Assembly: GCA_965234325.1 (NCBI GenBank)
Contig: OZ248407.1
Coordinates: 1,364,001 to 1,428,000 of the forward strand
DNA: 64,000 nt
Reading direction: 5' to 3'
Source of the DNA: Limnohabitans kasalickyi
Lineage (GTDB): Bacteria > Pseudomonadota > Gammaproteobacteria > Burkholderiales > Burkholderiaceae_C
Numbering within the stretch: the first letter of the stretch is position 1; every line of letters begins with the position of its first letter. The notes beneath the pieces are model-generated. The model made no database searches, had not been told where the DNA came from, and saw only the letters and a program-made list of their open reading frames with translations. Of this stretch, positions 55,006 to 61,938 are shown piece by piece. A program made the translations under genes and the position numbers.

Positions 55006-55842
55006 TCAAACCGATTGCACCAGCATCAGCGCAAGTGGCAGTGTGGGCAGCAAGGCGTCAACGCGGTCTAACACGCCGCCATGACCGGGTAACAGCTGGC
55101 TGCTGTCTTTGAAGCCTGCGCTGCGCTTGACCAGAGATTCGACCAAATCGCCCACCACGCTCATGGACACCAAAAACAAGGTGGCCAGAACCATGAACGG
55201 CCAACCTCGGTTGTGCAAGCGCGTGAACAAACTGGGACTGTCGACCGCCCACTGGGTGTCAGCCCAGACCCAAAAGAAAGCCATGGCCAGAACACCGACC
55301 ATGCCACCCCACACACCTTCCCAGCTTTTACCAGGACTGATGGCGACGGCCAATTTTCGGCGACCAAAGGCGCGACCTGAAAAATAAGCGGCAATGTCTG
55401 CCATCCAGACCAAAAGCAGCAAGGAAAGTAGAAAATTAACGCCCATCACTTTGGCTTGGTACATCGCGAGCCACGTCAAGCACAACGCCAGAATGCCTAC
55501 GATCCAACGCACGATGCGAGAAATGTGAGGCCAATGGGCCACGCCACCTCGTAAAAGCCAAGCGCCAACCAAGACCCAAGCTGCACCTGAAATAGGCCAC
55601 ATCAACGCCGGAGGCTGGTAAGCCCAACGTCCCGACCATGCCAGCAAGCACAAAACAACGCAGAAAGCCCCCATTCGCAGCGCACCTCGCATAGCGAGGC
55701 CATTCAAGCGTCCCCATTCCCAGGCGCCTGCCGCGATCAAAACCAAGGTGAGGCCGGCCAGAGGCTCAGCCGTCGTCGCCAACAGGGCAGGCAGCAAAAG
55801 CGCCAGCAGCACAAGGGCGGTGATGACGCGTTGTTTCAGCAT
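55006..55842 (-). CDS. cdsA: Phosphatidate cytidylyltransferase
   Basis: Makes CDP-diacylglycerol, the branch point of phospholipid synthesis. 278 aa, about eight membrane spans. The C-terminal signature region reads SVVGDLVESLVKRSAGFKDSSQLLPGHGGVLDRVD, the CDS family pattern. It begins only 6 bases after the frr stop; uppS, which usually lies in between, is missing. Confidence 0.96.
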   Translation of the reverse strand: MLKQRVITALVLLALLLPALLATTAEPLAGLTLVLIAAGAWEWGRLNGLAMRGALRMGAFCVVLCLLAWSGRWAYQPPALMWPISGAAWVLVGAWLLRGGVAHWPHISRIVRWIVGILALCLTWLAMYQAKVMGVNFLLSLLLLVWMADIAAYFSGRAFGRRKLAVAISPGKSWEGVWGGMVGVLAMAFFWVWADTQWAVDSPSLFTRLHNRGWPFMVLATLFLVSMSVVGDLVESLVKRSAGFKDSSQLLPGHGGVLDRVDALLPTLPLALMLVQSV

Positions 55843-55848
55843 GAGGTC

Positions 55849-56409
55849 TTAGACCGCCATGATTTCGTGTTCTTTGCTGGCGATCAGCTTGTCGATCTCG
55901 CCAATATGACTGTCGGTGGTTTTTTGAATATCGGCTTCTGCGCGTTTTTGGTCATCTTCAGAAGCAAGTTTGTCTTTGACCAATTTTTTGACCGATTCGT
56001 TGGCGTCACGACGCAAGTTCCGTACAGCCACCTTGGCATTTTCACCTTCGGTACGAACCACTTTGGTGAGTTCTTTGCGACGCTCTTCGGACATGGGGGG
56101 CATAGGCACGCGAATCAACTCGCCCATCGATGAAGGATTCAGCCCCAAATCGCTGTCACGAATGGCTTTTTCGATTTTGGCACCCATGGGCTTTTCCCAG
56201 GGTTGAACGCTCAAGGTGCGGGCATCCAACAACGAGACGTTGGCCACTTGGCTGATCGGCACCATGGAGCCGTAGTAGTCCACTTGCACGTTATCGAGCA
56301 AGGCCGGACTTGGTCGGCCCGTGCGAATTTTGGTCAGACTGTGGCTGAAAGCCGCAATCGATTGACCCATTTTGGTTTCGGTTGTTTTCTTGATGTCAGC
56401 GATGGTCAT
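55849..56409 (-). CDS. frr: Ribosome recycling factor
   Basis: Splits post-termination ribosomes with EF-G. 186 aa. Three-helix bundle plus beta/alpha domain: SLTKIRTGRPSPALLD, VDYYGSMVPISQVANV, RRKELTKVVRTEGENAKVAVRNLRRDA. ATG 56409 has a GGAG upstream. Follows pyrH by 54 bases in the rpsB-tsf-pyrH-frr order. Confidence 0.98.
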   Translation of the reverse strand: MTIADIKKTTETKMGQSIAAFSHSLTKIRTGRPSPALLDNVQVDYYGSMVPISQVANVSLLDARTLSVQPWEKPMGAKIEKAIRDSDLGLNPSSMGELIRVPMPPMSEERRKELTKVVRTEGENAKVAVRNLRRDANESVKKLVKDKLASEDDQKRAEADIQKTTDSHIGEIDKLIASKEHEIMAV

Positions 56410-56463
56410 GTTGTGCTCCGGAGGCAACGCATTGAAAAAGTCGAAACGAACAGTGAATCAGAA

Positions 56464-57186
56464 TCAGGCATGAACCAAAGTGCCTTCGTCTTCACCCATG
56501 ACCACGCGTTTGAGGGCGCCATTTTTGAAAATCGAAAACACTTTGATCGGTAATTTTTGATCACGGCACAGCGCAAAAGCGGTGGCGTCCATGATGCCGA
56601 GGTTTTGGCCAATCGCGTCGTCGAAACTGATTTTGTCGTAACGGGTCGCGTTGGGGTCTTTTTTAGGGTCCGCGGTGTAAACACCATCAACTTTGGTGGC
56701 TTTGAGCACCATCTCTGCACCAATCTCAGCACCGCGCAACGCTGCAGCGGTGTCGGTCGTGAAGAAGGGATTACCGGTACCAGCGGCAAAAATCACCACC
56801 TTGCCCTCTTCGAGGTACTGCAACGCTTTGGGACGAACGTAAGGCTCCACCACTTGGTCAATCGCAATGGCAGACATCACACGTGCCGTCAAACCGGCTT
56901 TGTTCATGGTGTCGGCCAAGGCCAAGGAGTTCATCACCGTAGCCAACATCCCCATGTAATCGGCCGTGGCTCGGTCCATACCGACAGCACCGCCCGCGAC
57001 GCCGCGGAAAATGTTGCCACCACCGATCACAATGGCCACTTCCACACCCAAATGGATCACTTCAGCCACTTCGCCGACGATGCGAACGATGGTGGCACGG
57101 TTGATACCAAATGCATCATCACCCATCAAGGCCTCCCCTGACAGCTTGAGCAAAATACGCTTGTGGGCTGGTTGGGGTGTGGTCAT
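56464..57186 (-). CDS. pyrH: UMP kinase
   Basis: Phosphorylates UMP to UDP; upstream of PyrG in pyrimidine supply. 240 aa amino-acid-kinase fold: RILLKLSGEAL, VAIVIGGGNIFRG, and FAAGTGNPFFTTDTAA. Follows tsf by 78 bases, with a hairpin in the gap. Confidence 0.98.
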   Translation of the reverse strand: MTTPQPAHKRILLKLSGEALMGDDAFGINRATIVRIVGEVAEVIHLGVEVAIVIGGGNIFRGVAGGAVGMDRATADYMGMLATVMNSLALADTMNKAGLTARVMSAIAIDQVVEPYVRPKALQYLEEGKVVIFAAGTGNPFFTTDTAAALRGAEIGAEMVLKATKVDGVYTADPKKDPNATRYDKISFDDAIGQNLGIMDATAFALCRDQKLPIKVFSIFKNGALKRVVMGEDEGTLVHA

Positions 57187-57232
57187 GAAAAGCTCCTGAA
57201 TGTATAGGGTGGAATTGGTGTAGTAGATGAAT

Positions 57233-57254
57233 AACAGAAGGGGAGCCTACGCCC
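57233..57254 (-). terminator. Hairpin between tsf and pyrH
   Basis: AGAAGGGG (about 57236-57242) pairs with CCCCTTTCT (57253 onward) with one bulge on either side of a GCCTACGC loop. The minus-strand tail TGTTATTC is a poor T-run, so this is a weak terminator or a processing site. Confidence 0.4.
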
Positions 57255-57264
57255 CCCTTTCTGA

Positions 57265-58158
57265 TTAGGCTGACTGCTTGGCAGCAGCGACTTGTGCAGC
57301 CACTTCGGCAGCGAAGTCGTCAACTTTCTTCTCAATGCCTTCGCCCACCACGTACAGGGTGAAAGAAGCCACTTTGGTGTTGGCAGCCTTGAGCATTTGC
57401 TCAACGGTTTGCTTGTCGTTCTTGACGAACGTTTGGTCGAACAAAGACACCTCTTTGAGGTACTTCTGCACAGAGCCTTCCACCATCTTGGTGACGATGT
57501 CAGCAGGCTTGCCGGATTCAGCCGCTTTGGCTGCAGCGACTGAACGCTCTTTTTCGATCAATTCAGCAGGCACGTCAGCGCTGGTCAAAGCCACTGGCTT
57601 CATCGCAGCCACATGCATTGCCACATCTTTGGCGGCGGTTTCATCGCCATCAAACTCGACCAGTACACCAATGCGGGTACCGTGCAGGTAAGAAGCCAAT
57701 TTGTGTGCACCGTCGAAACGCTTGAAACGACGGAAGCTCATGTTCTCGCCGATCTTGCCGATGAGGCCTTTGCGTGCGTCTTCCAATGTGGGACCGAAAC
57801 CTTCTTGGCTATAGGCCAAGGCGCCCATTTCTTCCACAGAAGCTGGGTTGTGCTTGACGATCAACTCGACCGCTGCTTGAGCCAAAGCTAAGAAGCTATC
57901 GTTTTTAGTGACAAAGTCGGTTTCGCAGTTCACTTCCAACAGAGCGCCCGTGTTGCCACTGATGTAGCTGGTGACAACACCTTCGGCAGTGATGCGACTC
58001 GATGCTTTGCCGGCTTTGCTGCCGAGCTTGACGCGCAACAACTCTTCTGCTTTGGCCATGTCGCCTTCGGCTTCAGTCAAAGCTTTTTTGCACTCCATCA
58101 TGGGGGCATCGGTTTTAGCGCGCAATTCAGCGACCATGCTTGCGGTAATAGCAGCCAT
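57265..58158 (-). CDS. tsf: Elongation factor Ts
   Basis: Nucleotide exchange factor for EF-Tu. 297 aa. UBA-like N-terminus (ITASMVAELRAKTDAPMMECKKALTEA), the TDFVTKN motif (INCETDFVTKND, about residue 79) and two core subdomains. Follows rpsB across an 81-base gap with a hairpin. Confidence 0.98.
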   Translation of the reverse strand: MAAITASMVAELRAKTDAPMMECKKALTEAEGDMAKAEELLRVKLGSKAGKASSRITAEGVVTSYISGNTGALLEVNCETDFVTKNDSFLALAQAAVELIVKHNPASVEEMGALAYSQEGFGPTLEDARKGLIGKIGENMSFRRFKRFDGAHKLASYLHGTRIGVLVEFDGDETAAKDVAMHVAAMKPVALTSADVPAELIEKERSVAAAKAAESGKPADIVTKMVEGSVQKYLKEVSLFDQTFVKNDKQTVEQMLKAANTKVASFTLYVVGEGIEKKVDDFAAEVAAQVAAAKQSA

Positions 58159-58195
58159 TTAAATTCTCCGTATCAGTTCAAAAATTTCAGGTGTG

Positions 58196-58221
58196 AAAAA
58201 GGGGCTACACAAGCCCCTTTT
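58196..58221 (-). terminator. Intrinsic terminator/attenuator between rpsB and tsf
   Basis: Stem GGGGCT (58201-58206) / AGCCCC (58212-58217), 5-base loop; on the minus strand the stem is followed by a T-run (A-run 58196-58200 on the plus strand). Probably partial, as tsf is downstream in the same direction. Confidence 0.75.
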
Positions 58222-58239
58222 CGACGTTGGGCCTAGCGA

Positions 58240-58980
58240 TTAAGCAGCGACTTCAACAAACTCTTCGCTACCTTCGGTCACAGCTTTGACCAAGTCGTTG
58301 GTGGCGTTGGCACGGCCTTCGATGATCGCGTCAGCGATACCGCGAGCGTACAAAGTCACAGCCTTAGACGAGTCGTCGTTGCCTGGGATGATGTAGTCGA
58401 TGCCTTCAGGTGAGTGGTTAGAGTCCACCACGCCGATCAATGGGATGCCCAGCTTCTTGGCTTCGGCGATGGCAATCTTGTGGTAGCCAACGTCGATCAC
58501 GAAGATCGCATCAGGCAACACAGCCATATCTTGAATGCCGCCGATGTCTTTCTCAAGCTTTTCCATTTCGCGCTTGAACATCAGTTGTTCTTTTTTAGAC
58601 AGAGCGTCCAAACCAGCTTCTTGCTGGATTTTCATGTCTTTCAAACGCTTGATCGATGTCTTGACTGTTTTGAAGTTGGTCAACATGCCGCCCAACCAAC
58701 GTTGGTCAACAAAAGGCACGCCAGCGCGTTGCGCTTCTGCGGCCACGATTTCGCGGGATTGACGCTTTGTACCGACCATCAACACATTGCCACGATTCGC
58801 AGACAACTGCTTCACGAATTTGATGGCATCTTGGAACATCGGCAACGATTTTTCCAAGTTAATGATGTGAATTTTGTTGCGGTGACCAAAAATGAACGGT
58901 GCCATTTTTGGGTTCCAGAAGCGAGTTTGGTGACCAAAGTGGACGCCGGCTTCCAGCATTTCGCGCATTGTGACTGACAT
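58240..58980 (-). CDS. rpsB: 30S ribosomal protein S2
   Basis: 246-aa ribosomal protein uS2. Begins MSVTMREMLEAGVHFGHQTRFWNPKMAPFIFG, with the coiled-coil insert (LSKKEQLMFKREMEKLEKDIGG) and GIPLIGVVDSNHSPEGIDYIIPGNDD. ATG 58980 follows GGAGTAA. A structured leader and an extended -10 promoter lie upstream. Confidence 0.98.
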   Translation of the reverse strand: MSVTMREMLEAGVHFGHQTRFWNPKMAPFIFGHRNKIHIINLEKSLPMFQDAIKFVKQLSANRGNVLMVGTKRQSREIVAAEAQRAGVPFVDQRWLGGMLTNFKTVKTSIKRLKDMKIQQEAGLDALSKKEQLMFKREMEKLEKDIGGIQDMAVLPDAIFVIDVGYHKIAIAEAKKLGIPLIGVVDSNHSPEGIDYIIPGNDDSSKAVTLYARGIADAIIEGRANATNDLVKAVTEGSEEFVEVAA

Positions 58981-59130
58981 AAATTTACTCCAAAGGTTGG
59001 GTCTAAAATCCAGCCCTTCATCGCCGCACGTCAACACTTTGAGACATGCGGCAACACCTTGAATGGGCTGGTTTGCGAGTGATGTTTACTCCGAATAAAC
59101 CCTAAGAGTTGTTATCCGGAAAAACCCAAC
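58981..59130 (-). promoter_or_regulatory. Structured rpsB 5' leader (candidate S2 autoregulatory element)
   Basis: The leader contains nested inverted repeats: outer CCAGCCC (59010-59016) / GGGCTGG (59065-59071) and inner GCCGCA (59023-59028) / TGCGGC (59047-59052). S2 controls its own operon through the leader in E. coli, so this stem-loop is a candidate S2-binding element. Similarity to a known leader family was not tested. Confidence 0.5.
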
Positions 59131-59131
59131 G

Positions 59132-59140
59132 ATTCTAGCA
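59132..59140 (-). promoter_or_regulatory. Extended -10 promoter of rpsB (TGCTAGAAT)
   Basis: On the minus strand TGC followed by TAGAAT, an extended -10 element, about 150 bases before the rpsB ATG. No strong -35 is seen, which fits an extended -10 promoter. Confidence 0.55.
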
Positions 59141-59193
59141 CAGCCAAACATGCACAACACCCTGCGTCCACCCTTCACCCGCCTGTCAAACAT

Positions 59194-60450
59194 ATGAAGA
59201 TTGCAGTGATTGGTGCAGGCGTGATCGGTGTGACCACCGCTTACGAGCTCGCACGTCAAAACCATGAAGTGAGTATTTTTGAAAGTAATGGTTCTGCCGC
59301 AGAGCTGTGCAGCTTTGCCAACGCAGGTGTTGTGTCGCCCGGCTACACAACACCCTGGGCCAAGCCAGGGATGGCCTTGCATGTACTCACCCATTTGTGG
59401 CAACGCCACACACCGGTGCGCATAGGCAGACTTGAATGGCATGATTTAAGGTGGCTTTGGCAGTGGCAGCGCGCCTGTGATAGCACCACCTTTGCGCGCA
59501 ACCGCGGCAACATGCTTCGTCTCGCTAGCTACAGCCAGCAACGTTTACAAGCACTTACCAGCCGTTTGAATTTGGACTACGAACGAACGCCGGGTTTTTT
59601 GGTCATGTTGCGAGGCGAACGTGAGCGTAAATTAGCACAAGCCTCATTGCAAGTCATACGTGATGCTGGAGTGAGCGTGAAAACGCTTTCCCCTGAACAA
59701 GCACGTGCCATAGAGCCCGCTCTCAACCCAGACACGCCATTTTTGGAAGCGCTTTATTTTGCTGAGGACGAAGTCAGCAACTCGCGCCAGTTCACACTGA
59801 TGCTCAAACAAGAAGCCGAGGCGATTGGCGTGAAACTGCATTTGAATGCGCCTATTCAGCCACTTCTTCGCTCACAACCCACCACCATCCGACTCGCCCC
59901 CGACGATGCAGGACGCAGCTTTGATGCGGTGGTGATGTGCGCAGGTTTGGCCAGTGCTTCCTTACTCGCCCCACTGGGCCTGCGCATTCCACTGACGGCA
60001 GTCCATGGTTATTCGGTAAGCGCCGCATTGCGCGAACATCTAGATGCCCCCCGCAGCGGCGTGATGGACGAGCGCTACAAAGTGGCTATTTCCCGATTGG
60101 GACAGCGTGTGCGCGTATCCGGTGGCGCCGAAATTGGCGGTCGTTCCAGCCAGCATCATGCGGGCAGCATCCATACTTTGTACAAAGTGTTGGACGATTG
60201 GTTTCCCGGTGCCGCTCGCACCCAAGACAATGTCCAAATTTGGAAAGGCGCACGACCCATGATGCCCGACGGCCCTCCCCTTGTAGGCGCCAGCGGTGTG
60301 CCCAACATATGGCTGAATTTAGGACATGGCTCCAGCGGCTGGGCACTTGCCTGTGGCAGCGCGCGCGTGGTGGCTGACAGCATCAGCGGACGCAAACCAG
60401 AAATAGACCTCACAGGCTTGGGCATTGAACGCCTAGGTCGCACCCGATGA
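59194..60450 (+). CDS. DadA-like FAD-dependent amino acid dehydrogenase
   Basis: 418-aa flavoprotein of the D-amino acid dehydrogenase small-subunit family. FAD-binding VIGAGVIGVTTAYELARQ (residues 5-22) ends in the acidic FES. SFANAGVVSPGY (about 49-60) and the C-terminal NLGHGSSGWALACGSARVVAD are typical of DadA. Substrate preference is unknown. Stop overlaps the start of the nnrE-nnrD gene (ATGA). Confidence 0.9.
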   Translation: MKIAVIGAGVIGVTTAYELARQNHEVSIFESNGSAAELCSFANAGVVSPGYTTPWAKPGMALHVLTHLWQRHTPVRIGRLEWHDLRWLWQWQRACDSTTFARNRGNMLRLASYSQQRLQALTSRLNLDYERTPGFLVMLRGERERKLAQASLQVIRDAGVSVKTLSPEQARAIEPALNPDTPFLEALYFAEDEVSNSRQFTLMLKQEAEAIGVKLHLNAPIQPLLRSQPTTIRLAPDDAGRSFDAVVMCAGLASASLLAPLGLRIPLTAVHGYSVSAALREHLDAPRSGVMDERYKVAISRLGQRVRVSGGAEIGGRSSQHHAGSIHTLYKVLDDWFPGAARTQDNVQIWKGARPMMPDGPPLVGASGVPNIWLNLGHGSSGWALACGSARVVADSISGRKPEIDLTGLGIERLGRTR

Positions 60451-61937
60451 ACGCTGAAAACCTTGTGCAACGCTTACGAAACGATCGCGCATGGCCTTTG
60501 TTTGGCACGATCTCAACTCGGGCTATTGAAGTTCACGCACAAGGCAATTTACCCAGCAACACCCTGATGCAGAGAGCCGGTTTAGCCACCGCACAATTGG
60601 CAATGGCCTTAACGCCACACGCTCAAACCATTTGGATTGCCTGCGGTCCCGGTAACAACGGCGGCGATGGACTAGAAGCCGCCATGCATTTGAAGCGATG
60701 GGGGAAGCGCGCGGTCGTGACCTGGCTAGGCACGCCCGAATTAACGCCGCCTGATGCACAACAAGCTTGGCAACGGGCTTGCGCCTCCGGCGTAGTAGTT
60801 GAAAACGCCCCACCTGCACAATTTGACTTAGCCATCGACGCCCTGCTCGGCATGGGTTGCCAACGCAAGCCTGATGGGTCAATAGCGCAATGGCTGACGC
60901 TGATGCACGCCAGCGAATCTCCCATTTTGAGCGTCGATGTTCCCTCTGGCTTGATGAGTGAAACCGGCCAATGGTTCAAGCCCAACACCCCGACATTCAA
61001 CAACGCCCAACGGCACACCTTGAGTCTGCTCACACTCAAGCCCGGGCTTTTTACAGCCGATGGCCGAGATGCGGCAGGTGAAGTTTGGTTCTGCAACTTG
61101 GGCATTGAAAGTATGCAAAAACCAGACGCTTGGCTACAGGCTGGTACAGCAACATCCACACCGCGCCCACAAAATAGCCACAAAGGCAGTTATGGCGATG
61201 TGATGGTGATTGGCGGCGCACCAGGGATGACGGGGGCAGCCGTCTTGGCGAGCACAGCTGCCTTGCATGGCGGAGCGGGACGTGTGTTAACGGCTTTTCT
61301 CGATGACGCCGATCACAGCGCCGTCGCAGCCCAACACCCCGCTCTGATGGTGAGGCAAGTCAAAGATCTCGCCTTCGAACACGCTACCATCGTCTGCGGA
61401 TGCGGCGGCGGTGATGCAGTGCGGACCGAACTGCCCCGCGTCCTCTCTACGGCCGCACGACTGGTTTTAGACGCCGATGCCTTGAACGCCATCGCGCGCG
61501 ATCCATCGTTGCTGAAATTATTAAAAAACCGCGCAGCAAAGAATTTACCCACGGTCTTGACGCCTCACCCTCTCGAAGCTGCGCGGATGCTGGGCTGCAC
61601 GGCGGCTGAGGTGCAAATGGACCGCTTAGAGGCGGCTGAGAAATTAGCCCAACACACCCAATCCGTGGTGGTACTCAAAGGCTCTGGCAGCATCATCGCG
61701 CAAAGCGGCGAAACTTCCGTCATCAACCCGACAGGTAGCGCCCTTTTAGCGACCGCCGGAACTGGCGATGTTTTAGCTGGGTTGATTGGCGCCAAACTAG
61801 CCCAAGGCCAAAACCAAGGGCAAAAGGCATTTTCGGCAAGTTGCGAAGCCGTGCGAACACATGGCTTCGTTGCAGACACTTGGGGCACAAAAGGCCCAAC
61901 GTTTGACGCAGCACTTTTGGCTGCGTCAGTGCGCTGA
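60447..61937 (+). CDS. nnr: Bifunctional NAD(P)H-hydrate epimerase / ADP-dependent dehydratase
   Basis: Repairs hydrated NADH/NADPH. 496-aa fusion: N-terminal epimerase domain (YjeF_N; GPGNNGGDGLEAA near residues 67-79, DALLGMG) and C-terminal ribokinase-like dehydratase (GSYGDVMVIGGAPGMTGA from about 248; PTGSALLATAGTGDVLAGLIGA near 432-452). ATG overlaps the stop of the DadA-like gene. Converges on rnr with one base between stops. Confidence 0.95.
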   Translation: MNAENLVQRLRNDRAWPLFGTISTRAIEVHAQGNLPSNTLMQRAGLATAQLAMALTPHAQTIWIACGPGNNGGDGLEAAMHLKRWGKRAVVTWLGTPELTPPDAQQAWQRACASGVVVENAPPAQFDLAIDALLGMGCQRKPDGSIAQWLTLMHASESPILSVDVPSGLMSETGQWFKPNTPTFNNAQRHTLSLLTLKPGLFTADGRDAAGEVWFCNLGIESMQKPDAWLQAGTATSTPRPQNSHKGSYGDVMVIGGAPGMTGAAVLASTAALHGGAGRVLTAFLDDADHSAVAAQHPALMVRQVKDLAFEHATIVCGCGGGDAVRTELPRVLSTAARLVLDADALNAIARDPSLLKLLKNRAAKNLPTVLTPHPLEAARMLGCTAAEVQMDRLEAAEKLAQHTQSVVVLKGSGSIIAQSGETSVINPTGSALLATAGTGDVLAGLIGAKLAQGQNQGQKAFSASCEAVRTHGFVADTWGTKGPTFDAALLAASVR

Positions 61938-61938
61938 G

